The position numbers were made by a program, and so were the translations under genes. A stretch of DNA of 64,000 nt from contig CANKII010000003.1 of assembly GCA_947482115.1 (NCBI GenBank), positions 310,001 through 374,000 of the forward strand, given 5' to 3'. Below, piece by piece: positions 17,735 to 25,720 of the stretch. The notes beneath the pieces were generated by a model. That model was not told the origin of the DNA and did no database searches. It saw only the letters and a program-made list of their open reading frames with translations. Origin of the DNA: Fibrobacterota bacterium (GTDB taxonomy: Bacteria > Fibrobacterota > Fibrobacteria > UBA11236). Position 1 is the stretch's first letter, and each line of letters starts with the position of its first letter.

Positions 17735-18664
17735 ATGCCTGAACTGCCGGAAGTCGAAACCATACGCCGGGGCCTGAAACCCATTGTGGGCCGCCGCATT
17801 CAATCCGCAGAATTCGGATTGCCGCGCCTGATTCTGGGCGCGAAGGCTGCAGAATTGACCCGCCGCCTGCAAGGCCAACTCATCAAGGCCGTATTGCGCC
17901 GGGGAAAATATCTGATTCTGGAACTGGACAAGGATTCCCTCGTGTTTCATCTGGGCATGACGGGGCAACTCACCTTTGCTCCGGCACATGCGAAGGAGGA
18001 TACCCGTTTCCTGCGCACGGTGACGGGTTTGCAAAAAGCCGTGGGCGTTCATCCGGTGGATGCGCACACGCATGCGATTCTGCATCTGGACAACGGCGGA
18101 CGAATGCAATTCCGTGATCCGCGCACCTTCGGAAAAATTCTTTTCATCGCAGGAGAAGATTGGAAAAGCCATCCGCGTTTGAGCAAGCTCGGGGACGAGC
18201 CGCTGGATTTGAAAATCGAATCCTTTCTCGCAAAAAATTATCCGTCGGATTCCAAACGATCGATCAAAGCATTGTTGCTCGATCAAAGTTTTCTTGCGGG
18301 CGTAGGAAATATTTACGCGGACGAAGCGCTGTTCTTATCCGGCATCCATCCTAAAAAACTTGTCTCTTCTGTGAAACCGGCGGAAAGGACTTGTCTTCTC
18401 GAAGCGGTGAAAACAGTTTTGCGCGACGGCATTCGCAATCAGGGCACAACGTTTTCGGATTATCGCAAGCCCGATGGTTCAAGCGGCAAAAATTTTGAGC
18501 GGTTGAAAGTGTATGGACGCGGCGGACAGCCCTGTCGTGATTGTAAAACAGTATTAATCAAAACCGTCATCGCACAACGTGGCACGGTGTTTTGCCCGGA
18601 ATGTCAACCCCTGTCTGCAGGAAAAAAACGTGCCATTTCAAAAACGGTGGACAAAGTTCATTGA
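17735..18664 (+). CDS. mutM: Formamidopyrimidine-DNA glycosylase
   Basis: Excises oxidised purines such as 8-oxoguanine and nicks the abasic site. The invariant N-terminus PELPEVETIRRGL carries the catalytic proline and glutamate. LRRGKYL holds the lysine of the N-terminal domain, and AGVGNIYADEALF marks the helix-two-turn-helix. The C-terminal zinc finger is C-x2-C (CRDC) with CPEC. At 309 residues it is longer than the usual ~270, with extra sequence around residues 75-120 and a basic tail after the zinc finger. Confidence 0.95.
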   Translation: MPELPEVETIRRGLKPIVGRRIQSAEFGLPRLILGAKAAELTRRLQGQLIKAVLRRGKYLILELDKDSLVFHLGMTGQLTFAPAHAKEDTRFLRTVTGLQKAVGVHPVDAHTHAILHLDNGGRMQFRDPRTFGKILFIAGEDWKSHPRLSKLGDEPLDLKIESFLAKNYPSDSKRSIKALLLDQSFLAGVGNIYADEALFLSGIHPKKLVSSVKPAERTCLLEAVKTVLRDGIRNQGTTFSDYRKPDGSSGKNFERLKVYGRGGQPCRDCKTVLIKTVIAQRGTVFCPECQPLSAGKKRAISKTVDKVH

Positions 18665-18682
18665 GCTTCGCATAATTAAAGT

Positions 18683-19024
18683 ATGGAAACGGGAAATGTG
18701 GAGAATGCCATTCTGGCGAAGCTCGAACAGCCTGAATCGCCGCTGATGCAGCGCGTGACGCGCAACAATCAAATCCTGCTGCACAATTATCAGGCCGAAG
18801 TCATCAAGCATTGTCAATGTGTGCTGGAAGGTTGTGAGCGCACATTTGGAATCGTGCTGATCCCGAATCAAATCCTGTACCCGAAGTTTTGCGGAGAGCA
18901 TCGCAGCGAGTTTCGCAGGGAGTTTCATTTGCAACAGCACCCGGCCCTTCGACAAGCTCAGGGACCGGGCGTTGTGGAAAAACTCAGGACGCAGGAAAAA
19001 GAGTTCTCCGCCACAGCGTTGTGA
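18683..19024 (+). CDS. Small cysteine-containing protein of unknown function, 3' end built from a repeat
   Basis: A 113-residue product, not recognised. Residues ~40-75 contain HCQCVLEGCERTF and KFCGEH, which could bind a metal (Cys/His cluster). The 3' third of the reading frame runs through the palindromic repeat CCTTCGACAAGCTCAGGG (positions 18946-18963), encoding ALRQAQGPG. The C-terminus is therefore repeat-derived and the original gene may have ended elsewhere. It follows mutM by 18 bp on the same strand and could be co-transcribed with it. Confidence 0.5.
   Translation: METGNVENAILAKLEQPESPLMQRVTRNNQILLHNYQAEVIKHCQCVLEGCERTFGIVLIPNQILYPKFCGEHRSEFRREFHLQQHPALRQAQGPGVVEKLRTQEKEFSATAL
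18940..18968. repeat. Short palindromic repeat (CCTTCGACAAGCTCAGG type) inside a gene
   Basis: CCCGG...CCTTCGACAAGCTCAGGG...CCGGG forms an interrupted inverted repeat within the small gene at 18683. The core is a sequence I know as a common dispersed element in many environmental bacterial genomes. It is read in frame here. Confidence 0.5.
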
Positions 19025-19026
19025 TT

Positions 19027-19171
19027 GAACTCCCTCACCCCACCCTAACCCTCCCCTCTTGAGGGGAGGGAAGGTCTGATAAGTTTGAACAAGAAAAACC
19101 TTTGTTTTGAATTTTTTGTTGCTCCTCTTCCCCTCAAGAGGGGAAGAGGTTGGGAGATGGGGTGAAACTCC
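19027..19171. repeat. Two-hairpin dispersed repeat element
   Basis: A ~145-bp element made of two strong hairpins (CCCTCCCCTC-TT-GAGGGGAGGG at 19049-19070 and CTCTTCCCCTC-AA-GAGGGGAAGAG at 19124-19147) separated by ~53 AT-rich bases. It is bordered by CTCACCCCACCCTAACCC on the left and the roughly complementary GGTTGGGAGATGGGGTG on the right. The same design occurs at 23163-23284. Its right end forms the start of the DUF374 gene. Likely a non-autonomous (MITE/REP-like) element. Confidence 0.65.
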
Positions 19172-19707
19172 TTCTCTCTTTCGGCGTGCGATGGATTCAA
19201 AGCCTTCGTCCGCGCTTCGTCGATTCCCCTGCATTGCCGCCGTCCGGAATTCTGGTGCTGTGGCATGAGCATATGCTGCTGTGCCTTCCCGCATTTGCAC
19301 ATCGGAACATGCGCGTGTTGATTTCGCAAAGTCGCGATGGAGAATGGGGAGCCGTGGCGGCGCAGCGTTTGGGTTATTCGGTGGTGCGGGGTTCCAGCAG
19401 TCGCGGCGGAGTCGATGCCTTGCGGAAACTGGCGGGGGATCTTTCCACGAATGGCGGATGGGTGGCGTTGGTGGTGGACGGCCCGCGCGGTCCGAGACGT
19501 TTGTCGAAACCGGGTGCGGTGTGGTTGAGTCAACGGACGGGATTGCCGGTCGTTGCGGTTACGGCGAAATCTTCGATGGCGGTGAGACTCAAGAGTTGGG
19601 ATCGGTGTGTGGTGCCGGTGCCGTTCGCGAAGGTATTTTTACAAACATCGGAACCGTTCTTTCCGCAACAGACTCGCGACGTGGACGGGGTGCTGGGAAT
19701 TCTTTAA
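19162..19707 (+). CDS. DUF374 lysophospholipid acyltransferase-like protein
   Basis: About 181 residues. Family signatures: ILVLWHEHMLLCLPAF, the LISQSRDGEWGAVAAQRLGYSVVRGSS stretch, VALVVDGPRGPRRLSKPGAVWLSQRTGLPVVAV. DUF374 proteins are related to acyltransferases that add acyl chains to lipid A or phospholipids at the inner membrane. The usual length is ~200-230; the N-terminus here coincides with the end of the repeat at 19027-19171, so the repeat may have replaced the native start. The GTG at 19162 (or TTG at 19150) is the likely start now. Confidence 0.75.
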   Translation: MKLLLSFGVRWIQSLRPRFVDSPALPPSGILVLWHEHMLLCLPAFAHRNMRVLISQSRDGEWGAVAAQRLGYSVVRGSSSRGGVDALRKLAGDLSTNGGWVALVVDGPRGPRRLSKPGAVWLSQRTGLPVVAVTAKSSMAVRLKSWDRCVVPVPFAKVFLQTSEPFFPQQTRDVDGVLGIL

Positions 19708-19720
19708 GCAAGGAACTGCA

Positions 19721-20284
19721 ATGCAAAAAGCAAAAGATTTGAAACCGAAGGACCGCGAGGAACTGCTCAAAGTATTGAAATCCCGTTTCGAGAAAAACAT
19801 GAATCGCCATAAAGGGCTTGATTGGGCCAAGGTGCAGGCGAGGCTCGAAGCGAAGGCGGAAAAACTCGTGTCTCTTCACGGAATGGAAAACACCGGTGGT
19901 GAACCGGATGTGGTGGGTCATGATAAAAAGTCAGGCGAGTACGTTTTTTATGACTGCTCTGCGGAAAGTCCCGCAGGCCGCAGAAGTTTCTGTTACGACC
20001 GTGAGGCGTTGGACTCCCGGAAGGAAAACAAACCGAAAGACTGTGCGATGGACATGGCGGCTGCGATGGGCGTTGAACTTTTGACGGAAGAGGAATATCG
20101 GGGTTTGCAGCAACTTGGAAAGTTTGATTTAAAAACATCGAGTTGGGTGAAAACACCGGCGACGGTTAGAAAACTCGGTGGCGCCCTTTTTTGTGATCGG
20201 CGGTATGACACGGTCTTTCTGTATCACAATGGTGCGGAGTCTTACTATGCGGCGAGGGCGTTTCGTGGTTCGCTAAGGGTTTAA
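19721..20284 (+). CDS. DUF4256 protein
   Basis: A 187-residue cytoplasmic protein with an AAGGAA ribosome site. Family features: RFEKNMNRHKGLDWAKVQARLE, LHGMENTGGEPDVVG, EYVFYDCSAESPAGRRSFCYDREAL, MGVELLTEEEYRGLQQLGKFD and the C-terminal RYDTVFLYHNGAESYYAARAFRG. The function of DUF4256 is not known. Starts 13 bp after the DUF374 gene. Confidence 0.78.
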   Translation: MQKAKDLKPKDREELLKVLKSRFEKNMNRHKGLDWAKVQARLEAKAEKLVSLHGMENTGGEPDVVGHDKKSGEYVFYDCSAESPAGRRSFCYDREALDSRKENKPKDCAMDMAAAMGVELLTEEEYRGLQQLGKFDLKTSSWVKTPATVRKLGGALFCDRRYDTVFLYHNGAESYYAARAFRGSLRV

Positions 20285-20310
20285 ACCAAATTCATTCGGC
20301 AAGTCACCAT

Positions 20311-20799
20311 ATGACTTCTATTGACTATTCAAAATTTTCGACGTTGGATCTTCTGGATGCAATGAGGAATATTGATAAGGAAAATTATCCGGAAAATTAC
20401 AAGAACCTTGTAGCCGAATTCAACAACCGTCCGGATAAAGACATAGAGTCAAAAATGGAAGCTGCTGAAGAAGCAACAATCAAAAAGAATTATTTGGAAT
20501 GGTATTCATTGAAACATTGGACAATGTGGGTTCCCGCGATAAGTTATGTCGCTTGGATTCTACTTGGGATCTACAGAGGAAGCGTTTTTGTTCCCGGCCA
20601 TCGTTATGGCGGCGCTTACCTTACGAGAAAAAACGGACTTTTATTTCTGTTAGGGCTTGCAATAGTGTTTGGCGCAGGATTATTTCGAAGATTCACATTG
20701 AATAAGTTGGCATTTTATAGAAAGTATTACCTACTCATTCTTTGGTCTGGACTACTCCTGGTATTTTATTCAATTATGACTGGAAAGATGGTTCCATAA
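20311..20799 (+). CDS. Hypothetical membrane protein
   Basis: 162 residues, not recognised. A soluble, acidic, helical N-terminal ~65 residues is followed by about three transmembrane segments (WVPAISYVAWILLGIY, GLLFLLGLAIVFGAGLF, YYLLILWSGLLLVFYSIM). The coding sequence is clearly more AT-rich than the flanking genes, which suggests acquisition from elsewhere. Confidence 0.5.
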   Translation: MTSIDYSKFSTLDLLDAMRNIDKENYPENYKNLVAEFNNRPDKDIESKMEAAEEATIKKNYLEWYSLKHWTMWVPAISYVAWILLGIYRGSVFVPGHRYGGAYLTRKNGLLFLLGLAIVFGAGLFRRFTLNKLAFYRKYYLLILWSGLLLVFYSIMTGKMVP

Positions 20800-20917
20800 C
20801 TAATGCTCCCCCAGCAAAACCGTAACGGGGGCTTGTAAGAATCCGATCCGTTCAATAGTATTGTCGCCCTGCCGTGAAACAACCTGAAGCGCCTGACCGC
20901 CGCGCGGAGACCACCAC

Positions 20918-21175
20918 ATGACCGAAGCCATTTACCGTGAATCGCACCTGCGCAGCATTCTCAAGGCCATCTCCTGGCGCGTGATCGCGTCTCTCACGAC
21001 TTTCACCATTGCCGACGTCGTCACGGGCAAAATCCAGGTGGCCGCCACAATCGCTGGCACGGAGGCTTTCGCGAAAATTTTCATCTATTACCTCCATGAA
21101 AGAGGTTGGCAAATGGTTCCCCACGGAGCCATCCGGAAATTGTTTCGACTCAAAACCAGCGGCGAAACGGCCTGA
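20918..21175 (+). CDS. DUF2061 small membrane protein
   Basis: 85 residues with the DUF2061 pattern HLRSILKAISWRVIASLTTFTIADVVTG and a second hydrophobic segment ending FAKIFIYYLHERGW. GGAG precedes the ATG. Members often lie near sulfate-assimilation genes, but none is seen here and the function is unknown. Codons are GC-rich compared with the gene upstream, and the GC-rich stretch continues into the deacetylase gene. Confidence 0.75.
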   Translation: MTEAIYRESHLRSILKAISWRVIASLTTFTIADVVTGKIQVAATIAGTEAFAKIFIYYLHERGWQMVPHGAIRKLFRLKTSGETA

Positions 21176-21275
21176 GCCGCAGGATGACGCTGCATTTTTG
21201 GGAAATATCAGAATCAAAAGAAAAATTCCGGGCGTGAAAAATGGCCGCGATATACCTTTACTTCTGAGGTACACC

Positions 21276-22502
21276 ATGAAAAGACAAACAACAATCGCCA
21301 GCCTTCTTCTGCTCGGATCGATCTCCGTTTTCGCAGGCCCCGTCACAACCACACCGTGGAACGGACACCCCGGCGCCGTGAGCTACACCTATGACGATGC
21401 CCGCGTCAGCCAGCTCCCCAACCTGCTCCCCCAGCTGGATTCGCTCAAGATCAAGGCCACCTTCGAAATCGCCGCGGCTGTCGGCAATTTCACTTCGCGC
21501 GTGAGCGACTGGATCCAGGTCTCCAAGAATGGCCACGAGCTTGCGAACCATACCCGCAATCACATAAACATCACCGACGCCAATTCCGCCGCCACAGTCA
21601 AGGATTTCGCGGACTATTTGCGCGCCCTGGATACCACCGTCCAATCAGTGACTTTCGCCTACCCGAACTGCAGCATTCCCGGCACGACCGGAAAAAATGG
21701 CGTGAGCGCGGAAAATTTCATCGGCCGGGGATGCGGCCAGACCACCTATGCGTGGGGCACCCAGCCCACGGACTGGATGAACATCCAGGGGCTGATCCTG
21801 TCGCCCACCAATACCAACACCTCGGTCACCCTGCAGGCCACCGCAAAGACCAGCAACGCCTGGTTCATCACCATCGTACACGACGTGGCCAACCCCACGC
21901 CCGACCAGTACAGCGTCACGCCCGCCAACAACCTGGTGATGCTCAACGCGGGCATCAGCAACGGCCTGTGGATCGACACCTACCTGAACGTTGGGGCCTA
22001 TTACCGCGCGCACTTCACCATGGACACGGCGACTGCGAAAGCCGTCTCCGGCGGTTGGAATCTGGCATGGGTTTCACCCCATTCGAAAATGCCCAAGAAA
22101 GTGAACTTGCGGGTGAAGTTCGCAGCAGCAACGTTTGGAACCAGCTTCACGGTTCAGCAAAACGGCGTCACCATCCCGGTGGAAACCGATGGATCGTACA
22201 TCATCGATTTCATGAAGCTCTCCATGAAAGTGCTGCAGGGCACATCGGGAATCAAGTCGCGCGTAATCCTCCCGTCGAAACTCGATGCGCGGATAACGTC
22301 AAACGGAATCATGTTCGACGGAGTCTTTGGCGAAGTCGAAGCCACTGTGGTGGATGTGCGCGGCAACCGGGTGTTTCATGGCAGAGTGTCGAATCGCATG
22401 GTGTCACTCCGAAAAGAGCAGATGCGCGGCATCCTTTTCCTGACCCTGTCGGATCGCGCTTCCAGAACCTCGGTCCACGCCAGAGTCACCGCAATACGCT
22501 GA
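21276..22502 (+). CDS. Secreted polysaccharide deacetylase with C-terminal sorting-type domain
   Basis: 408 residues; the start at 21276 has GAGG upstream. Signal peptide (SLLLLGSISVFAG). A NodB-like metal-dependent deacetylase domain covers ~residues 20-270: AVSYTYDDARVSQLPNLLP (the usual TFDD is TYDD), KATFEIAAAV, ELANHTRNHINITD (H-x3-H metal site), FAYPNCS and WFITIVHDV. The C-terminal ~140 residues are beta-rich (VEATVVDVRGNRVFHG near the end), like the tails of other secreted proteins here. Codons in the catalytic part are strongly C-ending and GC-rich; those of the last ~400 bp resemble the host. Substrate unknown (chitin, peptidoglycan or xylan are typical). Confidence 0.82.
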   Translation: MKRQTTIASLLLLGSISVFAGPVTTTPWNGHPGAVSYTYDDARVSQLPNLLPQLDSLKIKATFEIAAAVGNFTSRVSDWIQVSKNGHELANHTRNHINITDANSAATVKDFADYLRALDTTVQSVTFAYPNCSIPGTTGKNGVSAENFIGRGCGQTTYAWGTQPTDWMNIQGLILSPTNTNTSVTLQATAKTSNAWFITIVHDVANPTPDQYSVTPANNLVMLNAGISNGLWIDTYLNVGAYYRAHFTMDTATAKAVSGGWNLAWVSPHSKMPKKVNLRVKFAAATFGTSFTVQQNGVTIPVETDGSYIIDFMKLSMKVLQGTSGIKSRVILPSKLDARITSNGIMFDGVFGEVEATVVDVRGNRVFHGRVSNRMVSLRKEQMRGILFLTLSDRASRTSVHARVTAIR

Positions 22503-22519
22503 AGGCCTGACCTCTTTTT

Positions 22520-23149
22520 GTGAAAGCTGTTCCTAAGCAGGATATCCCGGCGGGCCGGTTTTCATCCTGGCTTCAACTCACAAAGAAAGCGCAGACCGTA
22601 AAGGGGGGAGCGGATGTTCCCTGTGGCACCTGCACAGCCTGTTGCCGTTCCTCTTATTTCATCCACATCAGGCCCGACGAAACTCAAACGCTGGCATCGA
22701 TACCGAAGAAATTGTTGTTCCCCGCTCCCGGCTTGCCGAAGGGCAATGTGTTGATGGGATATGACGAACAGGGTCAATGCCCCATGTTCAAAGACAACAA
22801 ATGTTCGATCTATGAGGACCGCCCGCAAACCTGCCGAACCTATGACTGCCGGATTTTCCCTGCGACTGGAATTTCGGTTGGTAAGGATAAGCCGCTTATT
22901 TCCAAACAGGAGAAACGCTGGAAGTTTGATTTGAAAACGGATCGTGAACGCAAACAACTGGCAGCGGTGCAGGCGGCCGCGAAGTTTCTGCAGAAGAACG
23001 CGAAGCATTTCCCGGAAGGATTTGTTCCCGCCAATACAACCCAGCAAGCCGTTCTTGCAATCAAGGTGCATGAGGTTTTTCTGGATTCAGGCAAGGCGAA
23101 ATCAAATCGCGAAATGGTGGAGAATGTGATTCACGCCCTCACCCCATAG
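22520..23149 (+). CDS. YkgJ-family cysteine-cluster protein
   Basis: A GTG-started 209-residue protein. The zinc- or iron-binding cluster is clear: CGTCTACCR near residues 35-43, then CPMFKDNKCSIYEDRPQTCRTYDCRIFP. YkgJ proteins have no settled function. It follows the deacetylase by 17 bp and is followed by a dispersed repeat. Confidence 0.8.
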   Translation: MKAVPKQDIPAGRFSSWLQLTKKAQTVKGGADVPCGTCTACCRSSYFIHIRPDETQTLASIPKKLLFPAPGLPKGNVLMGYDEQGQCPMFKDNKCSIYEDRPQTCRTYDCRIFPATGISVGKDKPLISKQEKRWKFDLKTDRERKQLAAVQAAAKFLQKNAKHFPEGFVPANTTQQAVLAIKVHEVFLDSGKAKSNREMVENVIHALTP

Positions 23150-23162
23150 TCCATTATCTGTG

Positions 23163-23284
23163 AATCTGCCCCTCTCCCATCTTAAAGGATGAGAGAGGGG
23201 AATAAGACGTTTTGGTTTAGCTTAGGTTTGTTTCTCCCTTCTCCTATGCTTTAACATGGGAGAAGGGTTGGGGATGAGGGTGCA
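23163..23284. repeat. Second two-hairpin dispersed repeat element
   Basis: Two hairpins (CCCCTCTC-CCATC...GATGAGAGAGGGG at 23169-23200 and CCCTTCTCCTATG...CATGGGAGAAGGG at 23236-23267) separated by ~35 bp, ending GGTTGGGGATGAGGGTG. Same architecture and end sequences as 19027-19171, though the stems differ, so both belong to one family. It fills the gap between YkgJ and the exonuclease gene. Confidence 0.62.
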
Positions 23285-23322
23285 GTTTTTACTTTTCCTC
23301 CATCTGATTCGGAGAATTTCTT

Positions 23323-23967
23323 GTGCTGCCCTTCGTTACTTTGATTGCCTTTGACATCGAAACCACCGGCCTTGATGCAGCCAAGGATGATATTCTGGAA
23401 CTAGCCGGGGTAAAGTTCACTTTCGAACGGATCAACGGGAAATTGACGACGAAAGAAATCGGGCGATATCAAAGCCTTGCGAAACCGACCATGATGATTC
23501 CCGACGAAGTCACCCGCATTCACAACATCACCAATCAAATGGTGGAGGATGCGCCGAGTCTGCCATCCGTATTGCAGGGATTTTTTCGCTTCTGCGGTTT
23601 AAGTCCCATTCTCGTTGCGCATAACGCTTCATTCGACGCCTCCTTTATTGCCAAAGGCATTCGCAAACACGGACAGGTGATGCCGCAGCATCCCGTCATT
23701 GACAGCTTGAAACTCATCCGGAAAATTCTGCCGGAGTATGCGTCGCATAAACTCGGTGAGGTGGCGCGCAAGCTCGGCGATCAAACCGGACTGGCGTTGA
23801 AGCGCGAGGAATTACACCGCGCGACTTACGATTGTGTGGTACTCAAGGAAGTGCTGGGAGCCTGTTTGCCGAAACGCTATCAGGACAAGGATTTGGCAAT
23901 GGATCAGGCTGTGAAGTCGTTTGAAAGCATTCACGGCCCGGCATTGCGCTTCTCTCAATTTCCATAA
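23323..23967 (+). CDS. DEDDh 3'-5' exonuclease (DNA polymerase III epsilon-like)
   Basis: 214 residues from a GTG with GGAGAA 8 nt upstream. Exonuclease motifs: FDIETTG (Exo I, Asp and Glu), LVAHNASFDASFI (Exo II) and HRATYDCVVL (Exo III, His with Asp four residues later). The protein is a stand-alone proofreading-type nuclease; processing of DNA or RNA ends is expected. Its last 13 bp overlap the convergent btuD. Confidence 0.87.
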   Translation: MLPFVTLIAFDIETTGLDAAKDDILELAGVKFTFERINGKLTTKEIGRYQSLAKPTMMIPDEVTRIHNITNQMVEDAPSLPSVLQGFFRFCGLSPILVAHNASFDASFIAKGIRKHGQVMPQHPVIDSLKLIRKILPEYASHKLGEVARKLGDQTGLALKREELHRATYDCVVLKEVLGACLPKRYQDKDLAMDQAVKSFESIHGPALRFSQFP

Positions 23968-24716
23968 CGAAACCACGGAGCCGCTGCGAGTCCCAACGTT
24001 TCGCGACAAACCGTATGCGAAGCAACTTCGACCGGTGTGCCATAAAACCATGCGCCACCGGGAAGCAATACCAGCAAACGATCTGCAGAGTGAAAAGCCA
24101 AATCCAGATCATGGCAGGAAAACAGAATCGCTTTGTTCTCTTCTGATGCGAGACGACGCAACAAGGCGATCTCGTAAAGGCGTGAAGGTGCGTCCAGATG
24201 CGAAAGCGGTTCGTCGAGAAGCAATATCGGGGTTTCCTGCGCCAATGCACGCGCCAATCCGAGTTTTTGCCTTTCACCGTCACTAAGTTGGCTCATGGAC
24301 AAGGATGCGAGACTTGGCGTTCCCGTGATTTCCAAAGCCCGTTGAATCAAATCCCGATCTGCGTCAGAAAGGCTTCCATGCCATGGTGTATGCGGCCAAC
24401 GACCAAGCGCCACGAATTCTTCACCGCTTAACACGCCGTCACCCTGTCGCGACGATAGCGTCAGTGCCAAAAGATGCGCACGACGACGCGCTGAAATTTC
24501 ACCCACGCTTTCACCATTAAAAGATACGCGGCCCGATTCGGGAGTTCGAATCCCCGCCAATGCTTTGAGCAAAGTGGTTTTGCCGGAACCATTACGACCC
24601 AGCAACGCTACCAATTCTCCTGAGTGCAAGGAGAAATTCAAATCCTCGCATAAAATCCGTGAAGCCTTCCCTACCGAAAGGCACAATCCCTGTGTCGACA
24701 GAATGGGCGACTTCAT
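23955..24716 (-). CDS. btuD: Vitamin B12 (corrinoid) ABC transporter ATPase
   Basis: Hydrolyses ATP to drive B12 import through BtuC. 253 residues: Walker A LGRNGSGKTTLL, signature QLSDGERQKLGLARALAQ, Walker B PILLLDEPLSHLD, switch His in FSCHDLDL. The start at 24716 overlaps the btuC stop (ATGA); the frame open to 24962 is btuC in another frame. B12 specificity is inferred from the operon and its riboswitch, since FecE/HmuV-type ATPases look alike. Confidence 0.87.
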   Translation of the reverse strand: MKSPILSTQGLCLSVGKASRILCEDLNFSLHSGELVALLGRNGSGKTTLLKALAGIRTPESGRVSFNGESVGEISARRRAHLLALTLSSRQGDGVLSGEEFVALGRWPHTPWHGSLSDADRDLIQRALEITGTPSLASLSMSQLSDGERQKLGLARALAQETPILLLDEPLSHLDAPSRLYEIALLRRLASEENKAILFSCHDLDLAFHSADRLLVLLPGGAWFYGTPVEVASHTVCRETLGLAAAPWFRYGN

Positions 24717-25720
24717 GAATCGCTCCGTCTTTGGTACCGCAACAAAAGCAATAATGCCAGTGGCGCACCCAATGCCGAAACCACCACGTTCACTGGTAAC
24801 ACACGACCGGGAATCAGGATTTGTGACAAGGCATCGCACACCAGCAAACCCATTGCGCCCAATAATGCCGAACCCGGAATCAAGGCGCGCGGATCGGTTC
24901 TTCCCAAAACCCATCGCGCCACATGTGGCATTCCCAATCCAATGAAAGCGATGGGACCGCAAAAAGCCGTCACGGCTGCAGCGAGAATGCTGGCGCAGGC
25001 CGCCGTTCCCATGCGCGTCAATTTCACACGCGATCCCAAGGTGCGCGCTTCATCTTCACCCAGCATCAATGCCGTCAGGGATTTGGTGCCGAATGAGGCG
25101 GCGATCAAACCCAACACACAAACCGGAGTGAGCCAAGCCAACTGCCCCCATGTCACGCCACCCATACTGCCCAAAGTCCAGTTCACAAAGGATTGCAACG
25201 CTTCGGCTCCGCTGAAAGCTTGCATGGCCGCGATCAAAGCTCCGAGTCCGCTGGAGAGCAATAAGCCCGCAAGCAACAACGCCGCCGGACTTCGCAACAG
25301 CGGAGCCAACGCGACCAGCAACACCATCACAGCCAACGCGCCGAGCATTGCCGCACCCAACAATCCCGCTTGCGCCAGAAAGGATGGTCCCTGCCATCCG
25401 AGCAAAAGAAAACACGCGACACCAACTCCCGCACCTGCGCTAAGTCCCAGTTCATATGGACCGGCGAGTGGATTGCGAAACAAGGTTTGCATTTGAAACC
25501 CGCTCACCGCCAACACGGAACCGGCCAGCAAAGCCGCCAGCACACGCGGCAAACGAATTTCCCAAATGATTTCCTGGGCCGCCAAAGTCGAACCCGGTCC
25601 CGCCTTCAAGGCTGCAACGACTTCGGAGATTCCGAACGAAGAGGAACCGCTCAACAAATCCAATACAAATGCCAGCGCAAGAAGAGCGAATAAAAGAATG
25701 GCGACCCGACGAAATTTCAT
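24713..25720 (-). CDS. btuC: FecCD-type ABC permease, probably for vitamin B12
   Basis: 335 residues with about ten membrane helices. Family landmarks: IRLPRVLAALLAGSVLAVSGFQMQTLFRNPLAGPYELG, LGSMGGVTWGQLAW and the ATPase-coupling region AFCGPIAFIGLGMPHVARWVLG. The start at 25720 overlaps the btuF stop (ATGA), so btuF, btuC and btuD are translationally coupled. Substrate assigned from the cobalamin riboswitch upstream. Confidence 0.9.
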   Translation of the reverse strand: MKFRRVAILLFALLALAFVLDLLSGSSSFGISEVVAALKAGPGSTLAAQEIIWEIRLPRVLAALLAGSVLAVSGFQMQTLFRNPLAGPYELGLSAGAGVGVACFLLLGWQGPSFLAQAGLLGAAMLGALAVMVLLVALAPLLRSPAALLLAGLLLSSGLGALIAAMQAFSGAEALQSFVNWTLGSMGGVTWGQLAWLTPVCVLGLIAASFGTKSLTALMLGEDEARTLGSRVKLTRMGTAACASILAAAVTAFCGPIAFIGLGMPHVARWVLGRTDPRALIPGSALLGAMGLLVCDALSQILIPGRVLPVNVVVSALGAPLALLLLLRYQRRSDS

